From: Pseudomonas marginalis
Lineage (GTDB): Bacteria > Pseudomonadota > Gammaproteobacteria > Pseudomonadales > Pseudomonadaceae
Assembly: GCF_001645105.1 (NCBI RefSeq)
Contig: NZ_LKEG01000035.1
Location: forward strand, 103,472 to 136,589
DNA: 33,118 nt
Reading direction: 5' to 3'
In this document: positions 15,292 through 23,127 of the stretch, one piece after another
How the letters are laid out: each line of letters starts with the position of its first letter
Position numbering within the stretch: the first letter of the stretch is position 1
Position numbers and translations under genes: made by a program
The notes under the pieces: generated by a model
What the model saw: only the letters and a program-made list of their open reading frames with translations
Told to the model about the DNA's origin: nothing
The model's database searches: none

Positions 15292-17484
15292 TTAGAAATC
15301 CTTGCGCAGTTGCACGCCGAAGTAACGCTCATCGTCACGGGGTACGGCGCGGTAGATATAATTGCCGCCGCTGGCCAGCAGCGGCGAGTAGGACTTGTCC
15401 GCGAGGTTCTTGGCCAGGAATGCGACGCGCCAGCCCTTGCTGTAGTCGGCCAGGGCCACGCTGGCGTTCCAGATGCCATAGGCGCCTTGTCGGGTGTCGA
15501 CATTCTGGCTGATGTCGTACTGCACTTCACTCTGCCAGCTGTAGTCGGTGCCCAGTTCGATGTCCAGGCCGTTATCCAGCGGGATCGTGTAGTCGGCGCG
15601 CACGTAGCTTTTCCAGTCCGGGCTGAAGGGCAGCGGCTTGCCATTTACGTTGCAGGTCGCGGCGGCACCCGCGGGGCAGGCGAATTCGTAGATGCGCGCA
15701 CGGGTGTAGGCCAGGGCGCCGGAGAGCTTGAGTTGCTGGGTGGCCTGCAAGGCGTAATCCAGCTCGACGCCTTCGGTGCTGACGCTGCCGGCGTTGATCA
15801 AGCGGGTCACCACTTGGCCGGCGACGGTGTCGAAGAAGTTGGCCTGGTAGTTGTCGTAGTCGCTGTGGAACACCGCCAGGTTGGTGGTCAGGCGGTTGTT
15901 CCAGGCGGTGGCCTTGATCCCGGCTTCCCAGGTGTTGGAGGTCTCCGGCTTGAGCGCGTCGGTGTCACGCGGCTGCATGTTGAAGAACACGTTGTAGGCC
16001 GGGCCTTTGTAGCCGCGCGAGTAGGTGAGGTAGCTGGTGACGCTGTCAGTCAGGTCGTACTGCACGCCAAGGCGGCCGGACCAGCCGTCTTCGTCCACCG
16101 AGCCGGAACTGGAGGTGGCCGGTTGAATCCCGCTGACCGTCGTGGCCGAGGTGGAGGCGCGGCGGTGAGCGTATTTCAGGTCATCGTGGGTGTAACGCAG
16201 GCCGGCGATACCCCGAAAACGCGAGGTGAAGTTGAGTGTGGTTTCGCCGAAGACCGCGTAGCTGTCGTTGGTGGTGCTGTAGTCGGCGATGCCACGGTCG
16301 GTGCGTGTCGTGGTGGTCAGTGTGCGCTGGTAGGTTTCTTCGTCCTTGCCGTGCATGTAGAACAGGCCGCCGACGTACTCCAGGAATTCGCCCTTGGGCG
16401 AGGCCAGGCGCAGTTCCTGGGAGTACTGGTTGAAGTCCAGTTCGCCCTTGTCGGCGGTGCCGGGGAAGGCAGCGGTCACGGTACCGAGGCGGTCGCCGTC
16501 CTGGTATTGGGTGTTGTCCCAGCCGCGCCAGGCGGTGATCGAGGTCAGGGTGTAGTCGCCGAGGTTCCAGTCCAGCTGGGCGGATACACCCTTGTTGGTG
16601 TCTTCCACATGGCTGCGGGTATCGGTGTTGATGTCGCGGTTGTCGCTGGATGCCCGCACCGGGCTCAGGGCGTTGCTGAACGCCGGGCTCAGGGACTTGC
16701 TGACCACGCCATTCGGCGCGTCGTCGTGGGACTGCATGTAGTCGGCGATCAGGGTCAGCTTCACGTCATCGTTGGGGGTGAACTCCAGCTTGCCGCGAAT
16801 GCCTTTGTGGTTGTAGCCGTTGACCTCCTGGCCGTTGTGCGGGTTGTCCACGTTGCCGTCGTAGCTGCCAAACAACGTACTGATCGAGCCCTTGAGCACG
16901 TCAGGTACCAGGCTGCCGCCGATGCCGAAGCGGGTGCGGCTTTCATTGCCGCTGTAGTACGACTGATCGATATAGCCGTGGGTCTCGGCGGTGGGTGCTT
17001 TGCTGGTGATATTCAGCACACCGGCCGAGGCGTTCTTGCCGAACAACGTGCCTTGCGGGCCGCGCAGCACTTCGATGCGCTCCAGGTCCAGCAGGTCGAG
17101 GGTGGCCTGGCCGGGGCGGGCGTAGACCACGCCGTCGATCACCGTGGCCACCGTCGGCTCGACGCCGGGGGAGGTGGAAATGGTGCCCACGCCGCGCACA
17201 AACAGCGAGGTGTCCTTGTTCGACGCGCCGGTGCGGAAGTTCAGTGACGGCACCTGCTGGGCGATGCTCGCCACGCCGTTGCGGTTGTCCCGCTCCAGTT
17301 GTTCGCCGTCGAGCACGGACACCGCTACCGGGACTTTCTGCAGGGATTCTTCGCGGCGGGTGGCGGTGACGGTTACCGATTTGAGCGTGGGTTCCTGCTC
17401 GTCAGCGGCAAAGGCGCCGGGCACGGGGAGGGCGGTCAAACCCGCGAGCAGTAACAAATGAGTGTGTTTTGTGACGTTGTGCAT
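15292..17484 (-). CDS. TonB-dependent receptor of the organosulfur operon
   Basis: A 730-residue outer membrane receptor. The signal peptide is about 1-26 (PGAFA|ADE) and there is no STN domain. A TonB-box-like stretch LKSVTVTATRREES follows. The plug has the non-siderophore-type signature DLLDLERIEVLRGPQGTLFG and KNASAGVLNI, and the barrel ends in GVQLRKDF with the terminal Phe. It should import a substrate that the two downstream genes bind and oxidise. It is first in the operon. ATG 17484 has only a weak Shine-Dalgarno. A perfect LacI-type palindrome lies 111 nt upstream. By analogy with sulfate-ester receptors of Pseudomonas, an organosulfur ligand is likely but unproven. Confidence 0.9.
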   Translation of the reverse strand: MHNVTKHTHLLLLAGLTALPVPGAFAADEQEPTLKSVTVTATRREESLQKVPVAVSVLDGEQLERDNRNGVASIAQQVPSLNFRTGASNKDTSLFVRGVGTISTSPGVEPTVATVIDGVVYARPGQATLDLLDLERIEVLRGPQGTLFGKNASAGVLNITSKAPTAETHGYIDQSYYSGNESRTRFGIGGSLVPDVLKGSISTLFGSYDGNVDNPHNGQEVNGYNHKGIRGKLEFTPNDDVKLTLIADYMQSHDDAPNGVVSKSLSPAFSNALSPVRASSDNRDINTDTRSHVEDTNKGVSAQLDWNLGDYTLTSITAWRGWDNTQYQDGDRLGTVTAAFPGTADKGELDFNQYSQELRLASPKGEFLEYVGGLFYMHGKDEETYQRTLTTTTRTDRGIADYSTTNDSYAVFGETTLNFTSRFRGIAGLRYTHDDLKYAHRRASTSATTVSGIQPATSSSGSVDEDGWSGRLGVQYDLTDSVTSYLTYSRGYKGPAYNVFFNMQPRDTDALKPETSNTWEAGIKATAWNNRLTTNLAVFHSDYDNYQANFFDTVAGQVVTRLINAGSVSTEGVELDYALQATQQLKLSGALAYTRARIYEFACPAGAAATCNVNGKPLPFSPDWKSYVRADYTIPLDNGLDIELGTDYSWQSEVQYDISQNVDTRQGAYGIWNASVALADYSKGWRVAFLAKNLADKSYSPLLASGGNYIYRAVPRDDERYFGVQLRKDF

Positions 17485-17594
17485 GCTGTGTGTGCTCGAA
17501 AAGAATGCCCGGGTCCGCTGCGGTTCTTGCGACCGTCAGCGCCTGTGAAAACTGTCGTGGGCATTCGCTTGAGCGAGTAGCAGACAGCGCGCGT

Positions 17595-17608
17595 TGTTAG
17601 CGCTAACA
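17595..17608. promoter_or_regulatory. perfect 14-bp palindrome, likely LacI-family operator
   Basis: TGTTAGCGCTAACA is a perfect palindrome with the central CG typical of LacI/GalR-family operators and close to GntR-type sites. It lies between the divergent TonB receptor (start 17484) and the LacI-family gene (start 17695), so it could control both. Other short inverted repeats occur nearby: GAATGCCC/GGGCATTC (17503-17510, 17559-17566) and TCGCTTGAGCGA (17565-17576). Confidence 0.7.
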
Positions 17609-17694
17609 TCGGCATTATTGGTAGCTCGGGTTTAGAGCGTCAAAGACTTAAAAATTATTCCTATATTCTTTTTGGTTGTTAGCAGGATTGTCCC

Positions 17695-18735
17695 GTGAGC
17701 GAAGATAAACCGCGCAAGCGCCGTGGCGCCGGGCGCGTCACCTTGAACACCGTGGCCCGGCAGGCCGGGGTGTCGGCGATCACCGTGTCGCGCTATTTCA
17801 ACCAGCCGGAGCACGTCTCGCCCGAGCGTCGCGAGCGCATTGCCCAGGTGGTCGCCGAGCTGGGGTATGTGCCCAACCTGGTGGCCGGCGGCTTGGCCTC
17901 GGCGCGCGGGCGGATCGTGGCGATGGTGATCCCGAACATCTCGGGGCCGATCTTTGCCAATACTATCCAGGGGTTCAGCGACACCCTCAGTCGCCATGGC
18001 TATCAATTGCTGCTGGCGTCCAGTTACTTCAGCGCCGAACAGGAAGAAAGCGCGGTGCGCGCGTTCCTCGGCTGGTCGCCGGCAGCGCTGGTGCTGACCA
18101 GCCGCTTCCACAGCGCAGGCACTGAAAAGATGATCGCGGACGTGGATATCCCGGTGGTCGAAACCTGGGACTACGTGCCCGAACGCGCGCCGCTGCAGAT
18201 CGGTTTTTCCCACTACGACGTCGGCGTCAGTGCCGCGCACTACCTGCACGGCAAGGGCTACCGACGCATTGCCTTCGTGCAGAACAGCGCGGCGGGCGAC
18301 TTCAGTGCACTGGAGCGACGTGACGGCTTCGCCGCGACCCTGACCGAACTGGGTGTACAACCCTGGGTCTTCGCCCCGGACGCCGACCGCGCCCCGTTCG
18401 AAGCGGGCAAGCAAGCGATGGAAACCCTGATGAGCCACGCCACCCCGCCCGATGCGATCTTCTTCGCCAATGACAACCTGGCCGCCGGTGGTTTGCTGGC
18501 CGGCCAGCGCGCCGGGTTGAAGATCCCGCAGGACTGCGCCGTGCTCGGGTTTGGTGATTATCCGTTTGCCGAAATGCTGCTGCCGAGCCTCAGCACTATC
18601 AAGCCGCCTGCGCTGGAGATGGGTGTGCTGGCCGCGACGCGGGTGCTGGAAAGCCTGGGCGTGCTGGCGGTGAATGATGAGGTACAGCGCTTGAACTTGC
18701 TGGAGTGCCGCCTGATCGAACGGGAAAGCGCCTGA
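17695..18735 (+). CDS. LacI/GalR family transcriptional regulator
   Basis: A 346-residue repressor-type regulator. The helix-turn-helix lies at about 15-65 (VTLNTVARQAGVSAITVSRY), with the hinge-helix residues VAGGLASARG. A periplasmic-binding-protein-like effector domain follows (about 70-340), with MVIPNISGPIFANTIQGF and DAIFFANDNLAAGGLLAGQR. It is most like the GntR (gluconate) subgroup. The start is GTG 17695, supported by AGGA 7 nt upstream. It is divergent from the receptor-monooxygenase-SsuA operon with the palindrome in between, so control of that operon and of itself is inferred. A LacI-type regulator for organosulfur genes is unusual; LysR or sigma54 types are commoner. Confidence 0.92.
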   Translation: MSEDKPRKRRGAGRVTLNTVARQAGVSAITVSRYFNQPEHVSPERRERIAQVVAELGYVPNLVAGGLASARGRIVAMVIPNISGPIFANTIQGFSDTLSRHGYQLLLASSYFSAEQEESAVRAFLGWSPAALVLTSRFHSAGTEKMIADVDIPVVETWDYVPERAPLQIGFSHYDVGVSAAHYLHGKGYRRIAFVQNSAAGDFSALERRDGFAATLTELGVQPWVFAPDADRAPFEAGKQAMETLMSHATPPDAIFFANDNLAAGGLLAGQRAGLKIPQDCAVLGFGDYPFAEMLLPSLSTIKPPALEMGVLAATRVLESLGVLAVNDEVQRLNLLECRLIERESA

Positions 18736-18797
18736 GCTTTATTTGCGGCTCGGGGGCAATTTGGATACGGTGAAAGCCTGCCCACAAGGATGTTCCT

Positions 18798-19418
18798 ATG
18801 ACCGAACCCGTCCCCAAGACCCGTCGCGCCCCAAAAGGTGAAAAGCGCCGTGAAGAGCTGCTGGATGCAGCCTTGCAGGTGTTTTCCCTGGAGGGCTACA
18901 GCGGCGCCTCGGTGGCAAAAGTGGCGGCCATCGTCGGTATTTCCGTTGCCGGTGTGCTGCACCACTTCCCCAGCAAAATTTCATTATTGATGGGCGTGCT
19001 GCAACGCCGCGACGAGGTCAATCAACGGATTGCCGATGAAGTGCGCGCTGAAAAAACCCTGACCGGGTTGCTGGGAAGCCTGCGTGCGATCAACCGTTCG
19101 AACGCGACCGCGCCTGGGGTGGTACGGGCGTTTACCATCTTGAATGCCGAAAGTCTGCTCGACACCCAGCCGGCCTGGGCGTGGTTCCAGGAACGTTACG
19201 CGGGCATCCAGCGGCGCTTGCAGGGGCAGTTTGCCGACCTGGTGGCGGCGGGGGAGGTGCGCAGCGATGTGGACATCGCCGGGCTGGTGGAAGAAATCCT
19301 GGCCATGATGGATGGCCTGCAGATCCAGTGGTTGCGCTTTCCCGCGCAAGTGGACCTGGTGGCGCGGTTCGACAGCTACATCGCACGGGTCGAAACGGCC
19401 ATCAGAATCCAAAAATAA
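18798..19418 (+). CDS. TetR family transcriptional regulator
   Basis: A 206-residue TetR/AcrR regulator. The N-terminal helix-turn-helix is at about 15-65 (REELLDAALQVFSLEGYSGA, GVLHHFPSKISLLMGVLQ), and the C-terminal all-helical ligand and dimer domain has QPAWAWFQERYAGIQRRLQG and MMDGLQIQWL. AAGGA 7 nt before ATG 18798 supports the start. It follows the LacI gene by 62 bp on the same strand and is convergent with the GH3 glucosidase. It may regulate that glucosidase or act elsewhere. No palindrome was found close to its own start. Confidence 0.9.
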   Translation: MTEPVPKTRRAPKGEKRREELLDAALQVFSLEGYSGASVAKVAAIVGISVAGVLHHFPSKISLLMGVLQRRDEVNQRIADEVRAEKTLTGLLGSLRAINRSNATAPGVVRAFTILNAESLLDTQPAWAWFQERYAGIQRRLQGQFADLVAAGEVRSDVDIAGLVEEILAMMDGLQIQWLRFPAQVDLVARFDSYIARVETAIRIQK

Positions 19419-19430
19419 CGCGGCCCAAAA

Positions 19431-19473
19431 TGTGGGAGGGAGCCAGTCGAATCGTCGCACCGCCCCTCCCACA
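19431..19473. terminator. hairpin terminator between tetR-type gene and GH3 gene
   Basis: TGTGGGAGGG (19431-19440) pairs perfectly with CCCTCCCACA (19464-19473) across a 23-nt loop. AAAA at 19427-19430 gives a T-run after the stem on the minus strand, so it should terminate the glucosidase transcript. The arms look like the ends of the TGTGGGAGGGGGCTTGC REP, so the hairpin is probably a decayed REP pair. Confidence 0.65.
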
Positions 19474-19489
19474 CTAGACTGAGTCGGGA

Positions 19490-22240
19490 TCAGTTGCCGG
19501 CAGCACTGCCCTGGCCGCTGTCATCGCTCATGTCATAGCCATCACCGTCGCTGGTGCCGCTATCCCCTTCATTTTGATGCAGCACGCCGCCAGTCTTCAC
19601 CGTCGATTCACGCAGCGTCGAGTTGAGCGCCGAGCGCGGCAGCGGGTTGCTGGTGGTGGTCGACAGTTCCTGGCGGAACGGGTTGACCAGCTTGGCGTTC
19701 AGGCGAATATCCTGGGACGACGCGCCCACCGACAGGTTGAAGCTGTCCGCATCCACCACCCACTGCTTGCTCGCCACGTCGTAGTAGGCCAGCGAGCGAT
19801 CGTTGAGTTCGATGGTCACGCGCTTGCTTTCGCCCGGCTTCAGGAACACCTTCTTGTAGCCCTTGAGCTCCTTGATGGCGCGCTCGACTTTCGGGTTGTT
19901 CTGGCCCACGTACAACTCGGCCACTTCGGCGCCCGCGACCTTGCCGGTGTTGGACAGGTCGAACGACACCTTGATCGGCGCACCCGCCACCGCCACCCCA
20001 GGGGTCACGCTGATGTTGCTGTAGCCGAAGGTGGTGTACGACAAGCCATAACCGAACGGATAGAGCGGCTTGATGCCTTTCTTCTCGTAGCCGCGATAGC
20101 CCAGGAACAGGTCGTCCTTGTAGCTCATCTCGGCCAGGGTTTCCTGGTTGTCGAATTTCGGGAAGGTCGCGTAGATCGGGTTGTCTTCGATGTTGCGTTC
20201 GATACTGATCGGCAGCTTGGCCGACGGGTTGACCTTGCCCAGCAGGATCTCCGCCAGGGCCTGGCCGCCGTTTTGCCCAGGGTAGAACGCATGCAGCGCG
20301 GCCGGTACCTGGTCGATCCAGTCGCTCATCTTCAGCCCGGTACCGCCGTGCAGCGTGACCACGGTGTTCGGGTTGACCTTGGCGATGCTCTGGATCAGCA
20401 GGTTCTGGTATTCCGGCAGGTCGAAGCTGTGGTCGAAACCTTCGCCTTCGTATTCATTGCTGTTACCGGCTGCCACCAGGACCGCGTCGTACTGCGCCAG
20501 GTCTTGCGGTGCCACCAGCGAAGCCCAGCTCATCTGCACGCCGACCAGGCCGCCCATGGTCGAGAGGTAGCCGTTACGACGCGAGTATTCCAGCTTGATA
20601 TCGACGGGTTTGCCGGCTTCCAGGTTGACCTTGGCAAACACCGGGATGGTCGGCGGAATGCTGTTGTTCGGCAGCGGTTTGCCGTCGCCGTTGTCGAGGA
20701 CTTTCTTACCGTTGACGTAGAGACGCACGGCGCCGTCGGCGCGGATCTTGAACACCTGCTCGCCGCTGACGGTCGGGGTGATCTGGCCGCTGTAGCGGAT
20801 CGAGGTGGCGGCGGTATCGCCGTTCACCGGCAGGCTGTCGGTGGACCAGTCGAGGTCGACATGTGTGTCGGTACGGCTGGCCGCCGGGTCACCGGACCAG
20901 TTGGTGTTGTTGAAGAACTCGGTCTTCAAGCCTTTGGCGCTGTTGCCATTGCTGTCGGCATGGGTCCAGGTCGAAGTGGCCGGGTCCAGGGACAGCCCGT
21001 CGATAAACTCAACCTTGGCGCCCGGCGCCAGTTGCTGCAGACCGCTCAGCTCACTGATGTAGTTGGCGGCCATCACGTTGGCGCTACCGAAACCGGTAGG
21101 CGGCGCGTACTTGGCCAGGGTGCCGACCACGGCGATGCGCTTGACCTTCTTCGCGTCCAGCGGCAGCAGGCTGTTCTGGTTCTTCAGCAGCACGATGCCT
21201 TCACGGGCGGCGTTCAGGGCCACACGGTTGCTGGTGGCGCTGTTCATGTTATGGCTGGTCAACGGCGCCTTGCTGTCGAATTTGTACAGGTAGATCTGCT
21301 TGAGGATGCGCCGCACCTTGTCATCGATGGTCGCGCTGCTCAGCTCGCCGCTGTCCAGGTAAGGCTTGAGGATGGTGCTGTTCATCTGGTAGCCCATCAT
21401 GTCCAGGTCGGTACCGGCCTGCGCCGCCGGCAACCCGTTGACCACCGCGTTGTAGTCGCTCTGCACGAAGCCTGGGTAGCCCCATTCGGTCTTGAGGATG
21501 TCGCGCATGAGGTGTTTGTTCTGGCAGGCGAACTCGCCGTTCACCTTCTGGAACGCGCACATCATCATCGCGACTTTGCTGTTCTTCGACGCGGACTCGA
21601 ACGGCGGCAGGGTCATCTCGCGCAGGACGCGTTCGCTGATGATTTCATCGAGATGGAAGCGGTTGCTTTCCTGGTCGTTGGCGGCGAAATGCTTGGCGTT
21701 GGCCCACACACCGCGCGATTGAATGCCGTTGATTACCGCCGGCCCGAGGCTGGCGCCGAGGAACGGGTCTTCGCCGGACAAATACTCGAACGCACGGCCG
21801 CTGTACGGCATGCGGTACAGGTTCACGCCTGGCCCGGTGACGAACTGATAACCACCGCTGGCGGTGTCATAGCCCAGGGCACGGCCGAGGTCGATGGCGC
21901 GGCGCGGGTTCCAACTGGCGGCCAGGTTCGGCCCGGACGGGTACACCACGCCCTGCGCGTTGCCCTCGCTGGTGTAACGCACGCCCACCCCGCCATCGGC
22001 GCCGTGAATCTGCGGGATGCCGTACTGAGTCAGTGGCTTGACGTCCCAGCCACCGGTGCCGCCGATGTAGGCGAGTTTTTCTTCCATGGTCATCTTCGCC
22101 AGGGTCTTATCCGCGGCCTTTTCTGCACGGCTTACCCGGCCTTCATCCAGGGCCGGGCTCGTGGCCGCGTGCACCTGGGACACGGCCAGTGCCAGCAGGG
22201 CGAATGCCGACTGCGCACCGATCATTTTGCGTTTATTCAT
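19490..22240 (-). CDS. secreted GH3 beta-glucosidase with PA14 insertion
   Basis: A 916-residue glycoside hydrolase of family 3 that should release terminal glucose from beta-glucosides in the periplasm or outside the cell. The signal peptide is about 1-25 (QVHA|ATS). The TIM-barrel domain (about 35-330) carries the nucleophile Asp262 in FVQSDYNAV. The alpha/beta sandwich carries the likely acid/base Glu600 in EYEGEGFDHSFDLP. A PA14-like domain is inserted at about 437-575 (SGQITPTVSGEQVFKIRADG). A fibronectin-III-like domain covers about 760-835. A Ser/Asp/Gly-rich acidic tail of about 70 residues is unusual. GGAGAG 4 nt before ATG 22240 fixes the start; the frame is open to 22270. It could be a substrate of the nearby type II system. 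Confidence 0.93.
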   Translation of the reverse strand: MNKRKMIGAQSAFALLALAVSQVHAATSPALDEGRVSRAEKAADKTLAKMTMEEKLAYIGGTGGWDVKPLTQYGIPQIHGADGGVGVRYTSEGNAQGVVYPSGPNLAASWNPRRAIDLGRALGYDTASGGYQFVTGPGVNLYRMPYSGRAFEYLSGEDPFLGASLGPAVINGIQSRGVWANAKHFAANDQESNRFHLDEIISERVLREMTLPPFESASKNSKVAMMMCAFQKVNGEFACQNKHLMRDILKTEWGYPGFVQSDYNAVVNGLPAAQAGTDLDMMGYQMNSTILKPYLDSGELSSATIDDKVRRILKQIYLYKFDSKAPLTSHNMNSATSNRVALNAAREGIVLLKNQNSLLPLDAKKVKRIAVVGTLAKYAPPTGFGSANVMAANYISELSGLQQLAPGAKVEFIDGLSLDPATSTWTHADSNGNSAKGLKTEFFNNTNWSGDPAASRTDTHVDLDWSTDSLPVNGDTAATSIRYSGQITPTVSGEQVFKIRADGAVRLYVNGKKVLDNGDGKPLPNNSIPPTIPVFAKVNLEAGKPVDIKLEYSRRNGYLSTMGGLVGVQMSWASLVAPQDLAQYDAVLVAAGNSNEYEGEGFDHSFDLPEYQNLLIQSIAKVNPNTVVTLHGGTGLKMSDWIDQVPAALHAFYPGQNGGQALAEILLGKVNPSAKLPISIERNIEDNPIYATFPKFDNQETLAEMSYKDDLFLGYRGYEKKGIKPLYPFGYGLSYTTFGYSNISVTPGVAVAGAPIKVSFDLSNTGKVAGAEVAELYVGQNNPKVERAIKELKGYKKVFLKPGESKRVTIELNDRSLAYYDVASKQWVVDADSFNLSVGASSQDIRLNAKLVNPFRQELSTTTSNPLPRSALNSTLRESTVKTGGVLHQNEGDSGTSDGDGYDMSDDSGQGSAAGN

Positions 22241-22249
22241 GGGTCTCTC

Positions 22250-22735
22250 CGACAACTGTTCAGTAAACATGGCGCGCCGAGAAGTGCGTGTTGCAATGCA
22301 CGCTCGTCACTTTTTTCTGGGCAATAGTTGCCCGTGAGCGCAATTTTTAACCGATGGCTAATTGCAACTATTTGGCGAAATTCGCAGTTTTATAAGTGTA
22401 ATAATTATATGAGTTGTTATTGTAAGTAGTGTCTAAGCGATATCACGAGATGGCATTTTGAACCGCGAAAACGGCATAATTAAGGCAATTCTTGCGGTTA
22501 TAAGTCAAACGAAAGCTAATTTTTGCGTGAAATAAGAAATAATTTCTTACGTTCAGGAACTAAGGCTAAACCTACCAGTCGATTGGTTTAAGAAAAATCA
22601 TCGTGCATGGCGAACTAGTGGCATTGCTCGGTAGTTCTAAAGTGCCATGTTTACACAAGCTGTCATACACAACGCTTTGGTGTAGGGTCTTGATTGAGTT
22701 CAAGGCGCCACTTGGGCTATCTGCTGTTTTTGATC
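22250..22735. other. AT-rich, palindrome-rich intergenic region
   Basis: This 490-bp stretch is visibly richer in A and T than its surroundings and holds no convincing gene. It contains GGGCAA-TAG-TTGCCC (22319-22333), a minus-strand TATAAT (22409-22404) that could be a -10 box for the glucosidase, and TAAGAAAT-A-ATTTCTTA (22533-22549). It also holds TAAACC/GGTTTA (22567-22572, 22585-22590) and a 12-bp interrupted stem, CATGGCGAACTA (22606-22617) with TAGTTC (22632-22637) and GCCATG (22644-22649). It probably carries the divergent promoters of the glucosidase and the small secreted protein, and perhaps a structured leader. Confidence 0.5.
22533..22549. promoter_or_regulatory. 17-bp perfect palindrome, operator candidate
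   Basis: TAAGAAATAATTTCTTA consists of two perfect 8-bp half sites around one A. It sits between the divergent glucosidase and small secreted protein genes. The binding regulator is unknown; the TetR-family protein at 18798 is one candidate. Confidence 0.4.
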
Positions 22736-22747
22736 TGGAGAAAGTTG

Positions 22748-22972
22748 ATGAAGATTTCCCTGTTGGGTGCCGGTGTTGTACTGGGCGTTGCGCTAAGTGG
22801 CGCGGCGATGGCGGCTGATGCCACCGACGCGGATGCCAAGTCAGGCGCCGCTGATTCCACCGTGCTGACCCAGAGCCACGATGCCAAGGCTGCCAAGAAG
22901 CAGAAGACCGAAACCACCAAAGGCGGGCGGCCGCTGAACAGCAGCCAGGCCGCGCCGAAGACCTCGAACTAA
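22748..22972 (+). CDS. small secreted hypothetical protein
   Basis: A 74-residue protein with a clean Sec signal peptide (MKISLLGAGVVLGVALSGAA then MA, cleavage near residue 22). The mature part of about 50 residues is polar and low in complexity. It begins rich in Ala and Asp (ADATDADAKSGAADS) and ends rich in Lys, Thr, Ser and Pro (KAAKKQKTETTKGG...), with no Cys. GGAG 7 nt before ATG 22748 fixes the start; the open frame reaches back to 22694. I do not recognise the family. It lies 155 bp upstream of gspE in the same direction, separated from it by a REPIN, so co-transcription with the secretion operon is possible but not shown. Confidence 0.75.
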   Translation: MKISLLGAGVVLGVALSGAAMAADATDADAKSGAADSTVLTQSHDAKAAKKQKTETTKGGRPLNSSQAAPKTSN

Positions 22973-22990
22973 CGGGGAAACGCGGTCCCC

Positions 22991-23080
22991 TGTGGGAGGG
23001 GGCTTGCTCCCGATAGCGGTGTATCAGCCGGCGCATGCGGCAGCTGGTCCACCGCTATCGGGAGCAAGCCCCCTCCCACA
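22991..23080. repeat. REPIN upstream of gspE
   Basis: TGTGGGAGGGGGCTTGCTCC at 22991 starts a 30-bp arm (22991-23020) whose exact inverse occupies 23051-23080, with a 30-bp spacer. The span, 90 bp, and the sequence class equal those of the element at 12931. It ends 47 bp before gspE and could attenuate transcription coming from the small secreted protein gene. Confidence 0.92.
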
Positions 23081-23127
23081 AGGGTTTCCCATAGCCCTTT
23101 AGAACATCGCCCCTCAGATTTTTACCC

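Noticed and set aside
15310..17247. 645-codon open frame on the plus strand opposite the TonB receptor
   Set aside because: It mirrors the real gene's codon pattern in GC-rich DNA. The translated sequence is compositionally odd (Val/Gly/Ala/His-rich) with no recognisable domain, whereas the minus strand encodes a complete receptor.
19574..22327. 917-codon open frame opposite the GH3 glucosidase
   Set aside because: Antisense shadow of a real gene with clear catalytic motifs; the shadow has no domain, signal or ribosome site.
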